64,000 bases of DNA. It comes from Melastoma dodecandrum. Its lineage: Eukaryota; Streptophyta; Magnoliopsida; Myrtales; Melastomataceae. The position numbers and the translations under genes were made by a program. The number at the start of each line of letters is the position of its first letter. Within the stretch, counting starts at the first letter, position 1. Below, piece by piece: positions 34,563 through 46,139 of this stretch. Where the stretch lies: contig JARUPY010000473.1 of the NCBI GenBank assembly GCA_029817715.1, positions 5,642,001 through 5,706,000 of the forward strand, read 5' to 3'. The notes under the pieces were generated by a model. The model was not told the origin of the DNA. It made no database searches and saw only the letters and a list, made by a program, of their open reading frames with translations.

Positions 34563-36225
34563 ATTATCACCCTAGACCACATATTGCCCAGGAATTGCTG
34601 AAATTCCCAGACACTCATCTAACCGTGAAACATGTTCAACAATTTTTAGGAATTGTGAATTATTTACGAGATTTTATGCCTAAAATTAGCAGGTATACAA
34701 GTCCACTTGAGGCCCAATTAAAGAAAGATGCTCAGCTTTGGGGACAAGCCCAAACAGAGGCAGTCCAATATCTGAAGACACAGTTACAACTGCTTCCACC
34801 ATTGCAGATTCCTTCAGATGGAGTTCGAGTGTTACAAACAGATGCCAGTGATCTTTATTAGGCAGCAATATTGTTAGAAGAGAAGAAAGGTAAGAAGCAC
34901 ATCTGTGCATACAAATCGGGAAAGTTCAACCAAGCAGAACAGCATTACCATTCTACCATCAAGGAGATACTTGCAGTCAAATATGGTATAAAGAAGTTTG
35001 AATTTCACTTGGTTGGATATCACTTCATTGTAGAAAGCGACCTTTCGTCATTCAGCTCAATGCTCAAGTTCAAACAGAAGAAAATACCAAATGCACAACT
35101 GTTAAGGTTAGCAGAATGGTTTTCACAGTACTCCTTTATAGTAAGACATATCAAAGGTACTTCTAATGTCGTAGCAGACTTCTTATCCAGACCTTTTGAT
35201 ATTACACATCCTACTTTGATAGAACATCCTAAGCTGTAGGTTATGTTCACAACTAAAGTATTTAAGCCACAGGAGTACGCATCACTTCCTCCATAAGTTA
35301 TTCGATATGATCAGATTGAAGTATTATTATCCAGAACTTCTGACATGATACATAAGTATTTGGTACAGATCTTCAGAAAGCATAGACAAATGTTCTTTCC
35401 AAAGGATGGAATGCACCCCAGATACCCTTTCCTACAGGCTATTCCAATCCATTCGCTTGACATCTTTCCTATAGAGCTAAAATGGTTTCTATGGTATTTC
35501 TTTCATGCTCACACAGTTGCTTTGGAATTTCCAACTAAAGAGATACTTGAATATTTGAATTATTTGGGAAATCTCCAGACATATACTCCTTACAGAAGAC
35601 CATATACATATCTGGCAGAGATATTATCTTGGTTTGCACCACTAACTCTGTGGAAGAATTGGTTTGAAATCCATATTGATAATTTTGCAAAGTACCCTGA
35701 CATTACTACATATTCAACTTATTTGTTTCGCAGACATTGGTACTATGATGAAGGACTTCAATCGCTAGTTGCCGTTAACACAGTTGATGATTTTGCACAT
35801 TTTCCACATTCTTTGACTCTATGTGTAGATGACAGTTTTTCAGACTGGGAAGACTCTCTTGCGAGTAAAGAACTCTTGAAACAGAAATTATGCCGAGAGA
35901 ATGGATTCCATTATTTGACCCACGAAGAGATAATCCAAGCCCGGATCCAAGAAACTAACCCAGACCATGTCTATGAATTTCAATGTGCACTCCATCATTA
36001 TTCGCACAACAGAATAAATTGGGATGAGTTGGCCCAAGAATTCTTAAGTTTGGTTGATCTACAAGAAGAAAGCCCAGGACCATCATTTACTAAATCAGAC
36101 ACATGCCCAGGATCATCTTCCAGCAATAAACGACAAGACCATGATCCAGACAATCCCGACCCGCATGGAAAACGTCAAAAAAATAATTAAGGACCAGCAA
36201 GCACACACTCAGGCCGCCCTATATA
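34563..36225 (+). pseudogene. Endogenous pararetrovirus fragment (Caulimoviridae, florendovirus-like): RT end, RNase H and downstream region
   Basis: The + strand holds the end of a pararetroviral reverse transcriptase (motif QQFLGIVNYLRDF), an RNase H domain (LQTDASDLY, then HYHSTIKEILAVK and FLSRPFD) and a further stretch of about 280 residues ending at a stop at 36190. All of it lies in one reading frame from 34556 to 36190, broken only by three in-frame stops (34859-34861, 35237-35239 and 35294-35296), with no frameshift. The RNase H wording fits endogenous florendoviruses, old viral copies widespread in flowering plants. Coat, movement, protease and the RT core are absent, so it cannot replicate. 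It sits in the transposase gene and replaces a short piece of it. Boundaries are approximate. Confidence 0.75.
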
Positions 36226-37748
36226 TATATATCCTTTTTCTGTCTGACCATCCATCGGACATGATTGTACAGCCAGTTTTTCGCCAATCTTGCTTATACT
36301 CTTCAAGCAAGACATTCATCTTTTCGACTTCCTTCTCTAATAATGTCAATATGATTTCGTTATATGATGGGGGCTTCATTCCTGGACCATGCTGAGCAAT
36401 TGCTTCCACCATTTTCACAAATTCTGGATTTTTCACACAATTAAAAGAAATTGCACTTGTATGAAAGAAGCGACCAATTTGCTCACATTCTTTCTCCCTC
36501 AAATCCTTTTTGAAGATATGGTTCATAGTTATTTGGCAGGGCTTCTTCACAAAATAATCAAGCTTTCCTTTCGTTTTCATCATGTCCACAATCTAATAAT
36601 CATCTCCTAAATCAAGAATTTTCCTCCTCAACCTGATTTCTTAGGATAGCAAACATTTTTTCTTTCACATCTTTAGGATCTTTGGTACATGGTTCAACAT
36701 TTACACTCGTACCACCTAAATGATGCTTCAAGCGATAAATTCCCCCAGCTCAAGTAACATGACAATACTTACATTGAACCATTCTGCGAGTACTATCAAC
36801 CTCAATTCCATGAACCCAGCGAGGATTAGAACGATATCCTACGCTGTTTCTATTTTTCCTCTTGATCGATGTCAACGAAGTACTAGACATTTTCTATAAG
36901 AAAAGAACAATTTTAAGAAAAAATATAAGCTAAAATTAGATATACTTGTTTAAACGAAATTTACATAAGAACATTGTCTTATTAACAACTGTAAATTTAC
37001 ATTCCAGAATAAAGAAATAAAAATCTTTGTGGACGATAACTCAAGATATTTTTCGTGTTCAACCATAAGAACAACCTTAGGTAATCTTTCAAGACAAGGC
37101 AGAGCAGTGTATAGATGTAAATGCAAAATCAGGGAATGCCCAAGTTGATAAAAATTATTAGGACTTTTTGTCCGATCACAATCATAAAACCATTGTTGGA
37201 AACATATAAAAAAGAATGAAAAATAGGAAAGATTCAATCTTGCATTTTTATGGACAATATATCTGGCTACTTAATCAATGATTAAACCATAAAAAAATTG
37301 AAATACCTTGCCAGAAGAAATTGATCTTTGGCTCGCATTAAGAAAATAAGGTGAATCAAGAGAAGAAGACGGATGGACTTCAAAATGGGTTTGGAAAGAA
37401 AAGAGACGATAACGGACTTCAAAATAAATTAAAATTGGTTAAGGATTCAAAGATTAAAAAAAAATGTATTTTTTTTATTAATTTTATAGTCAAGGTAAGA
37501 ATGAGATGGGACAAAACCGTGAAAACTTGAAAACAAAATCAATAAATAAGATAAATAAATAACGGATACAGTCAACAAATCGAAGAGAAAAAATAAAATT
37601 GATGGGTTTCCCACCGATATTGTCATTCTAATCGAGATTCTAATTTATCCTTATATAGCTTCGATTCTTCAATGATTTGAACCTATTTTATATAAATCGC
37701 AAAGATCGTAAGACTTAATGTTCTTAGTCTTGAATCCTGACAACAATG

Positions 37749-37756
37749 GTCTTGAA
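37749..37756. repeat. Right target-site duplication of the hAT element (GTCTTGAA)
   Basis: Identical to 30845-30852, directly outside the right terminal repeat. Confidence 0.9.
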
Positions 37757-38848
37757 AGTAATTCAACATAGTTTGTGACTATTTAACACATTCAAATGAT
37801 TTTATGTAAAATTTGATGAGATGATGAAAGGGCTGATATTTTCGTGTTTGGATCAGAACTTAATGAGTTAGCGGCGTTATTGTATATTTGCATTATAAAA
37901 ATATCAGCTTTAAAAAGACCTTCGTACATTTTAAGTGTAACGAAATGTTCTATTTTGTAATGTTCTTACAATGTAACTATAATAAAAATGAATGCTTGGG
38001 AAATGCGTAAAATGATGTGATAGGGCAATGACAAGGGGATTGGATTTTATCGAACAGAGTACATATGAATGATAGTGTGGAGAAATTGTCTGCAATTGAT
38101 ACGAGGAATAACTACAATATCGTGTGTTTTTGTGTCACAATTCTACACAATGATGTCATTTTCTAGTATGTAATGACTCAATTAGTAAGGAGTTGAACAT
38201 TAAGGATGAGAATTGCAACATGGCAAAAAGTAATTAGAAGGACGGTAAGTGCGATGAGGTTGAGGATGATGAGGTAAGTAATGACACCATGATCCTACCA
38301 CTCTTAATATTATGAGTGAGAAATAAAAATGAGAAGTTGATTCAACCACATAAACTCTAAATTTAAAAAAAAAAAGGAAGAGGAGGTATTAGAGACTTGA
38401 GAAGATAAGAAGAGAGCTCACCATCTTCCCCAAAATAAAGAAAAGATGGAGAGAAGAAAGAAGGAAGGAGAAGAAGAAGGGAAGTAGGAGAAGAACACAT
38501 AAGTCACGCTTGTTCGGGGGAGAGAATGAAGGAGCCGACAAGGGTGCGTGAGCTCAAACAACAAGGTTCGAGTAAGAGCAAGATACATAGAGTATTTTTC
38601 TCTTTCGAGTATTTCTTCAATGGACTAATGATTAGTAATTGGCGACATGTGGTCTTTGAAAGGACCAAATATTTCCGAATTGTAAAAAATAGTTATAATC
38701 TTAAGTCTTTGAAGAGTTTACGTCTTTCGTTACAGTGAACGGTACAACAATAATTAACGTCTTAATTTAACGATGCATAAACTAATTACATACACTTACG
38801 AACATTTGATCGCGATCCTTTACCTGTCACACATAAAAAAAGACACAT
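37757..38848. other. Spacer between the hAT element and the Tekay-like element
   Basis: AT-rich, with no coding region recognised. Around 38370-38500 the sequence is A/G-rich (GAAGAAGAAGG-type). Confidence 0.5.
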
Positions 38849-40718
38849 TAGTATGAACTAAGTGTGGAACTACACTAACGACAACAAACACGACAGTTCA
38901 ACTCACCATTCTTCTTATCTCACAACCATAACTTTGTTTCACAATTCCGACATATATTGTCAGCCTTAAAACCTTCCCAAGAGTACTTTCCCTACAATCG
39001 TTCTTATTCCGGATACAAAACTTTTGGCCTAATTTTCAGCCTCATTGAGAGCGTCCTACGCTCGCTGGTATCGTCTCAGCGATATCCACTTTCCACGGGG
39101 TCTCATTTCGCCCCCAAGTCATTTTCGGGTCCTCCCACCAGTCCTTATTTAGTCGGATCCTTCCATCCGACTCGACCACTTGAATCTCACTCAATGCGGA
39201 TCCTCCCATCCACTTTTTCAGCCATAAGCGAGTTTCCAACATGGATCCCCTATCCGTTTTATCACGGGCACGGATCCTCCCATCCGTCCCTTACTCATGA
39301 TTTTCTATCCATTAATTCCCTTATATTCTTCCATCACATAATACGGCACAATGAGAGCGTATTCTCCCATCCTTACCCGCTCAATTCCCATTACTCGTGG
39401 CTGCTCATTGGTGCACGCACGCATTTCTTCCTCACTTTATTCTGATCAGCCATTAACTCAAGATTTCACAACCGCCGAACATATATAATGTCGTCTATTC
39501 CATTGGTGTATACATTCTCAAGCCCGCCATTCCAACCGCCCAACTTCAAGCGTAATTGCAAGCACGACACAATGCATGCACACCCACACTCAAGGAAGTT
39601 CGCCCAGCCAACGGGCCCACAAAGACATCCATTTCAGTCAGCATATTCACATGATGGACAGCTCTTCAAGGCCAGCAGCCTTGCACACAAAACAGTCATC
39701 CCAAGCCGATACATGCAAGTATACGGAGAGCCTTCCGGCCAATTATTACACGTCATGATGCTGCCATTCCGGCCAACACTCATCCCCAAGAAGTTGCCAT
39801 TTTAGCCAGCCACACGCAAGTTGTTAAGGAGCTGCCATTCTGGCCAATCACACAAACACTTAGATAGCCATCGAATCAACCACACACGTGCGCAAGGGAA
39901 GCCAACAATCAAGCCGCACAACTAGCACAAGACGACCGCCAAGCCCAGGTCACAAACTCATAGAGCAGCCACCAAGTCGAGGTCGCTCACGCACAAGATA
40001 GCCACCTAAATCACAATCACGCACGGCAAATCACACGCGCACAACCCTGCTCAACAGACACGTACTAGCATGACTGAACACCCGTCCGTCCAGCCATCCA
40101 AGTTACACGGACGTCCATCCGTTCAGCCCCAACGCCCGGACGTCCGTCTGTCCTACCACCTAGCCTGGACGTCTGTTCGTCCAACCAACAAGCCGTATGC
40201 GAGGACGCCCTCTCGGTCAGCCCATGCAAGCGCAAGGGCCACGAGAATGGTTATGGCCGCGACAATGAAGGAGAAGAGAGGGAAAGGGATGTCACGCACC
40301 TGGTCGTCGTCCTCCTCCTCCTCTGAGTGTCTTCTCCAACGCCCAAGCCCCTCGCCCCGTGTCCTCGGCTGCCTTCCCTCGAACGTGCGTCGGATCCCAC
40401 AAATACCGGTGTTCGACCGTCTCTTGCCAGCCAGCCACTCCTTGATCGCTCCCTCGGATGGTTTAGATCATTAAATTTTAATTAAGGGATGAGATGACGT
40501 CCACTTCCCCACGGCTTGTTCCTCCCATCCCCAAGGTTTTCAAGGGGAGACTTTTGACTTCAACTCCATTGACCGGTCAAACATTGACTAACGGTTACCG
40601 GGACATTTGGTTAAAAATTTATTCATGTTCTTCCGCTCTTGTAATTACAATTTAATTAATAGGCTCAATAACTTTTAATTACTTTCATAACATAATTACA
40701 TAACGTTGTGTTGTTACA
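38849..40718 (-). repeat. 3' LTR of the Tekay-like element, about 1.87 kb
   Basis: The LTR begins TGTAACAACACAACG on the minus strand at 40718, directly after the purine tract AAGGGGGAGGAA. Its last 610 bp or so (38849-39459) match 47261-47875 closely (for example AATTCCGACATATATTGT and TCATTTTCGGGTCCTCCCAC). The left boundary near GTATGAACTAAGTG is approximate. Confidence 0.75.
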
Positions 40719-40732
40719 TTCCTCCCCCTTAA
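40719..40732 (-). other. Polypurine tract of the Tekay-like element
   Basis: The minus strand reads TTAAGGGGGAGGAA immediately before TGTAACAAC, the usual plus-strand priming site for LTR retrotransposons. Confidence 0.8.
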
Positions 40733-40739
40733 CGAAATT

Positions 40740-42050
40740 TCGTCCCTGAAATTTTAAATCTATAAACGAAAAGGGGTACTTGTCCCTTATATCCGCTTCT
40801 CGCTCCCAAGTTTGCTCTTCGTTTCCAGCTCCTCTCCAAAAGACTTGCTCTAACGGCATTGTTCTTCCTTTGAGACTCCGCTCGTTGCGCTCAATTATCC
40901 GTACGGGTTAAATCTGTGACGCTCCGGCTTATCCGCTGTCACTTCCGGAGCGAACAATCTCCACTCTTAACTCGAGATCCGTCACGTAATTTTAGAACAT
41001 TGAAACGTGAAATACGTCGTGGCACTGCGATATTTTTTGAGGAATTGCCACCCGATACGCCACTCTCCCAATATGCTCAGTAATCTCGTATGACCCTTTA
41101 TATCTTGGATTCAGCTTATGTCATTTGCTCGTCTTGTACTTCGACTTCATTGGCGATAATTTTAAGAAGACATCATCTCCTACTCTGAATTCCAAGGGCC
41201 TCCGTCGTATATCCACATAACTTTTCTGTAGACTTTGCTCCGTCTTCACTCTTTCTTGCACTATGGCTATCACTTCTGATGTTTCCCAAATTAGTTCAGG
41301 CCCATCGAACAACTTATCTCTCGGATCCATCCAACACAAGGGTGATCGGCAACTCCTCCCGTATAAAGATTCAAACGTGGACATCCCGAGACTCGCATGG
41401 TAGCTATTATTACACGTGAATTCCACAAACGGAAGATGATCCACCCAACTCCCTTTCCATTCGAGAGCGCACGTTCTAAGCATATCCTCCAATGTCTAGA
41501 TCGTAAGCCCCGTCTATCCATCCGTCTGAGGATGAAAAGCCGTACTCATTTGGAGCTTTGTGTCCAAGGCCGCCTGAGGCTCCTCCATAACTTAGACGTA
41601 AATCGTGGATCACGATCGGAAGTGATGGTTTGAGGTACACCGTGATATCGTACCACTTCCCTTATCTTGGCCAATGTCTCCAACGACCAATTCATTCGTA
41701 TGGGAATGAAATGAGCAGATTTTGTAAGCCTGTCTACTACTACCCATATTGCATCCATTTTTCGGCTACCTTTGGGAAGACTGGTAACAAAATCCATGGC
41801 AATGTCTTCCCACTTCCACTCGGGCATTGGGAGCGGTTCAAGCAATCCCCCTGGTTGTTGGTGTTCTATCTTCACCCTCTGGCACGTGATGTAATGGTTT
41901 ACGTACTTAGCTATTTCTCGTTTCATCTTTGGCCACCAGTAGTGTGTGCACAAATTACGATACATTTTCGTGATTCCGAGATGTATGCTATAAGTACTCT
42001 TATGTGCCTCGTCCAGTAATCACCTCTTCACCTTCCTAGCATCCGGCGCA
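40740..42050 (-). pseudogene. Integrase and chromodomain-like tail of the Tekay-like element
   Basis: Zinc-binding and core integrase segments are visible: YRNLCTHYWWPKMKREIAKY, CQRVKIEHQQPGGLLEPLP, MDFVTSLPKGS, VVVDRLTKSAHFIPI and ITSDRDPRFTSKLW, then across a break WVDHLPFVEFTCNNSYHASL and RSCRSPLCW. The C-terminal part (about 40865-40740) reads PLEQVFWRG and WEREADIRDKYPFSF. The first two catalytic aspartates are present. The stretch that would carry the catalytic glutamate is broken by a frameshift near 41540. It cannot give a working integrase. Confidence 0.85.
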
Positions 42051-42278
42051 CAAGTTCTCCTTCGAAACTTCAACAATCCGTCAGGTGTAAGGTCGAAGTG
42101 CTCGTACGCCTGAGTTCCTAATGCTTCCAGCACAATCTTCATGTACTCATCATGCGCTTGAGCTTCTTTTATCATTCTAGTTAGCTCTTGTTCTACCTAC
42201 CCCCTCACGACACACAACATCCCTTTTGGTTCCTCATTCCGTATATCCAAGTTGCTCATCTGCTCTATCATTTTTTAC

Positions 42279-42467
42279 CAGTGGTGGAGCCAGGGGGACT
42301 TGGGGTGGCCATGGCCCCCTTTTAAATAAGTATAAAATTTACCTTAAAATTTTTTTAATTATTTTAACTTTATCCTTTAAATTTGTATGTAACTTTAATT
42401 TGGCCCCCTAAACTTCTAGAAAGTTTAATTTGACCCCCTAAACTAAATTTCCGCGCTTCACCGTTGT
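42279..42467. mobile_element. hAT-like MITE, 189 bp, with 8-bp target duplication
   Basis: The left end is CAGTGGTGGAGCC and the inverted right end CAACGGTGAAGCG. An identical TTTTTTAC flanks both sides (42271-42278 and 42468-42475). An 8-bp duplication and CANNGGTG-type ends fit hAT. The inside is AT-rich with GGCCCCCT blocks. It sits between integrase and RNase H of the Tekay-like element. Confidence 0.8.
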
Positions 42468-42475
42468 TTTTTACC

Positions 42476-43148
42476 CTTCCACCGTTAAACTCATAAGAGC
42501 ACAGTGCTTGCAACTTAACGCATCCGCTACCACGTTTTCCTTTCCTGGATGATACATGATGATACAGTCGTAATCCTTCAGCAACTCCATCCATCTACGG
42601 TGCCTCATATTCAATTCTTGTTGAGTGAAGAGGTACTTCAGGCTCTTATGATCGGTGTACACCTCAAAATTTTCACCATAGAGGTAGTGCCTCCATAATT
42701 TCAGGGCAAACACCAAAGCCACAAACTCCAAATAATGTGTCCGATAGTTTTCTTTATGTTTCTTCAGTTATCTCGAGGTATACGCCACCACCTTCCCATG
42801 TTGCACACATCCACCACCAAGTTCCTGGTAGACGCATCGCAATACGCCACATACCCACCTGGTATTATTAACACTGGGGCACTCGTCAATCTCCGCTTTA
42901 GTTCCTCAAAGCTCTCGTCGTATTTATCCATCCATTCGAATTAGACATTCTTTCTCAACATCTTCTTCACCGGGGTCAATATCTTCGAGAATTCTTCCAC
43001 AAACCTCTTATAATATCTAGCCAACCCGAGAAAACTTCAAACCTCAGTGACATTGGTGGGTCGTGGCCAGCCCTTCACTGCTTCCACCTTAGACGAGTCT
43101 ACTTCCATGCCTGGGGCTAATATAACATGTCCGAGGAATGCTGAAAGG
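42476..43148 (-). pseudogene. RNase H and C-terminal RT of the Tekay-like element
   Basis: On the minus strand the RT end reads FLGHVILAPGMEVD, VEAVKGWPRP, SFLGLARYYKRFVEEFSK and CDAST (about 43145-42780), then RNase H with [27 protein letters not shown] in pieces, [20 protein letters not shown] and NVVADALS (42731-42500). Frame changes and the MITE just downstream break it. It continues the RT that begins at 45255-46116 across the insertion. Confidence 0.85.
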
Positions 43149-45254
43149 ATTCGAGGATTATTAATTTTCGTGCTCCGGTCATAACCTCGTTTACTATCAC
43201 TGAGAATTGAGTACCTTCAAGTAGCGTTTGGCCTCTCAAACCTTGTCCTAAGTTCACCTTCTTTACTAGGTTAGCACCTACAGTTTATAATACAACAACA
43301 CATTAGAGTATGTCCTTCCTGATACGCGTGTTATGTTACGATGATTTCACCGTCCCACGTCCTTGGTTTTCCTTTACTTGTTCCTTATGAATTCCCTTTT
43401 TCCTGTTCCCTTATTTCACCCCGCACGATTTCCTACGTCCTTGAGTCCTTCCACCGAGTACTTTCGTGTACTCCTCCCTCTCGATTCTTAACTTATGGAA
43501 TCCACTCGTTCGTTCGATGTTCACAATTCTACACTCTTATCCGGCCTTTATCTCCATCGGTACCCGAAGCGGTCCTCCACTTATGGTGTATTTACTTTCT
43601 CTAATTGCTCATCGGCCACCTGTTAGTAGGTCCTTAGTTCGTTTTCCCCTGTTGACTTACCTTTCACTACGGAGTCCGAACACGTACGCTCCTAGAGACA
43701 GGGGTCTTCCCTCTCATCGCACACCGTTAATCTCTGGTTACCCTTACTCCCAGTTCATAGTCCTTTTGGTTCTTCTGCTCCATTTACAATCTAAACGTTC
43801 CGTTTTCCGTCCTTCCTTAGGATTTCCCATCCCGACCCGTCCTGTTTTCTTACAAGAGGGAGACGCCTCACCTTCATTCACTCGTGCAACGAGTTCCTTT
43901 GGGTCGACTATCGGGTGTGTTTACCACACCGAGCTCATATTTAGACTCTATCGCGTGACCAAGTCCTTTGGAGTTAGTTTGCCCGACCACCTAAGGTGAT
44001 CCGTCCCACCATACCTTCCAAGATCCTACCTTTCTCCTTGATCCGATTTCTAGCTGGCCTCATTGTTTCGTTTAACTCACATACACGCACTTCAAGGCCT
44101 TGCTTAGTTTATACGGGACGATCCGTCCCTTGTTTTCCTCCTAAACCCTCGTTTTCCGAACATACCATACACTACCCTTCATGATGACGTCATATGTTGT
44201 GGATCCAACACTTAAACACATTCAATAACAATGCAAGTAAGAGGTTGTGTGGGGACCGAACGTACCTTGATCTTGGTTTACTCTCCGTAGGCCATCCCTC
44301 GTGATCCTTCACTCCCCCTCCAGGCCTCGGATCACCCCTTGATCAACTCCTTTCCTTCCTCTCCTGCTCTTGCTCCTTCCTCTCCGTTCCCGTTTCTCCG
44401 AATGAAGTGGGGTTTCGAGTGGGGTCGCTTCTATTTTATCCTCCCCTTTTCCTTTCGTTTTAACCATTTACGTCCCATCGAGGGCGTGTGGCAACTCCCC
44501 GTCCGAGTATTTCTTCGGGTAATACTTGGTGCAGATTTCCCAACTCCTTGGGGAGGGGTTCATTGACTCTTGGTCAAAACCCCTGTTTTCCCCTCCCTCC
44601 GGCCCCACAAGGGCCTTCATTCGGGCCTCTTCATTCTCCTTAGTCTATTTCCCTCCTCCTTGGGTCGGCTCGCCTCATCGCTGTCCGTATAGGTTTGAAG
44701 ACACAGCCCGTGGGGCATCCCTTTTTTTCTTTCCTTACATAATGGGCCTTCCCATCTGGCCTTACTCGAGGCATGATCATTCTCCGCACTTGTCCTTCTA
44801 TCAGCTCTAATTTACCTACACCGTTTCTTTTTCATTCTATATTGATTTCCTCTAACTCTTGATCCCATACCTTGCTTGCTTGAATCGACGAGTACTCCAA
44901 CTAGTTGCCTCTTTTTATCTTAATCCTCCGCATAATTAGATTCAATCTTATAATTCGAGGGATTCACTCCATATTCCATTTCCTCTCGTCCTTCATTCAT
45001 CACAACCATATCCTTATCGCTGTCCCTCCGTCCCAAGGGCGTCTCTCTCTCTTCATGGTTTTACATATGGGCAACCTCTTGTCGCTCCTTGGACGTCTCC
45101 CCTCGTTTTCGACTCGATCCATGCCGATCCCGCGCCCCTCGGGTTCATAGTACACCACGGCTCTCATTAATCTTTCCAATTCCATTATCCAAGCCATCCC
45201 TAGGCTCATTCCTTGATTTTAGAAATTCGTAAAAAGCCGTATCGTTACAATTGT
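43149..45254. mobile_element. Insertion of about 2.1 kb in the RT gene, candidate solo LTR
   Basis: The RT frame stops after KCEFWLNK (about 45255) and resumes with FLGHVI (about 43145), so the intervening block is an insertion. It is pyrimidine-rich on the + strand and codes for nothing recognisable. On the minus strand its right end starts TGTAACGATACGG, like the start of a Ty3/gypsy LTR. Its left edge reads TGCTGAAAGG on the + strand, so the minus strand would end in CA. A perfect 5-bp target duplication could not be settled (TGCTG against TGTTG at the edges). It is most likely a solo LTR of another gypsy family. Confidence 0.55.
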
Positions 45255-46139
45255 TGTCTTATTCAGCCAAAATTCGCATTTGCTCAACTTGATGTACAAC
45301 TTATTCTCTCACAGAGTCCTCAACACAACAACCGAGTGTTTTCTATGCTCCTCTCTACTCCTCGAGTACACCAAGATATCACACCACGACAAAGTGGTCT
45401 AGGTACGGCCGGAAAACTTGATTCATCAACCCCTTAAAGACGGAGGGTGCATTTGTTAAGCCAAAGGGAGCAACCCTAAACTCATAGTGGCCATATCTCG
45501 TTCTGAATGTAGTTTTTGGAATATCTTCCTCTCGCACCCCAATCTAGTAGTATACGGATCTCAAATCTATTTCTAAATAAAAAATAGACCCCCCTAATTG
45601 ATCCAACAAATCATCTATGCGAGGAATGGGGTAACGGTTCTTAACTGTTACTTGATTCAACAGTCGATAATCTATACACAATCACATAGAACTATCTTTA
45701 TTTTTCTCAAATAGCACAGAGGCACCCCAAGGAGAAACACCAGGATGTACGAAGCCCTTATCTACAAGTTCCTGCAAATGTACGTTGAGTGAGATTTCTA
45801 TATAATGTGGATTGCCTTGAGCTCGGCCAGGCTCATCCGATGTGGTGCACGGGAGATCGACTTCCTCAAAATCACGAACTACCTCAATCTGCTCCAAGGC
45901 CGACAATTTAGCTCCTTTGTTCAACACAGTTGCCAAGAAGATCTCACACCCTGTCCTCAAAAGTTGATGCACCCGTATAGCCGACGCCATCAAAAGCCGA
46001 CTGCTCCCTCCTTGTCCTATGTACTCTCTGGATCCTTCACCCAGAACCTCCACCAAAATACACTTCTTTTCACAATCAACTTGGGCATGGCTTGAAGCCA
46101 ACCAGTCCATGCCCAAGATGATGTCGAAATCACTAACCT
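45255..46139 (-). pseudogene. Protease and N-terminal RT of the Tekay-like element
   Basis: The protease end reads ILGMDWLASSHAQVDCEKK and the linker FEEVDLPCT. RT follows with QELVDKGFVHPGVSPWGASV, the region around 45660-45440 ([17 protein letters not shown]) and DILVYSRSREEH (about 45370). The usual catalytic DD lies in a frame-shifted stretch near 45385, with a stop nearby. It is inactive. Confidence 0.85.

Larger units (their letters stand above)
31369..36890 (-). pseudogene. hAT transposase (BED finger, DUF659, C-terminal dimerisation domain), interrupted
   Basis: The start ATG at 36890 leads into MSSTSLTSIKRK and a BED zinc finger (CKYC...RLKHHL). DUF659 follows (FFHTSAISFNCVKNPEF, PSYNEI, SDGWSDRKR to about 36232), resuming after the viral piece with KTAENIFRMLDEVVEK, DNAAN and LYWTPCVAHCVDLILENF (34560-34390). 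A middle region follows (VLRLVDSDIPVMGFLYEYI, AKEKI, then IIDERWASQLHRPLHAAAYF at about 32550-32610 after the MITE). The hAT_C domain is at about 32280-32160 (EWWYSYGDGCPKL, SSSGCERN). An acidic tail ends at a TAA at 31371-31369. In-frame stops (one in the BED finger, one where SGCERNW is expected) and two insertions make it dead. Confidence 0.88.
30853..37748 (-). mobile_element. hAT transposon, complete ends, with nested insertions
   Basis: The element begins CATGGTTGTCAGGAT and ends in the inverted counterpart CATTGTTGTCAGGAT (one mismatch in 15). It is flanked by a perfect 8-bp target duplication GTCTTGAA, as expected for hAT. It is 6896 bp long. Without the nested MITE (with its duplication, 1233 bp) and the pararetroviral piece (about 1.66 kb) the original element was about 4.0 kb, a normal autonomous hAT size. 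It encodes a BED-finger transposase on the minus strand that is now broken. Confidence 0.92.

Noticed and set aside
35345..36190. 281-codon frame considered as an independent host gene
   Set aside because: It is in the same frame as the pararetroviral RNase H just upstream and lies inside the viral fragment, so it is treated as viral.
43341..44810. Series of + strand frames rich in Ser, Pro, Phe and Leu
   Set aside because: They come from the pyrimidine-rich composition of the inserted block; no domain is visible.
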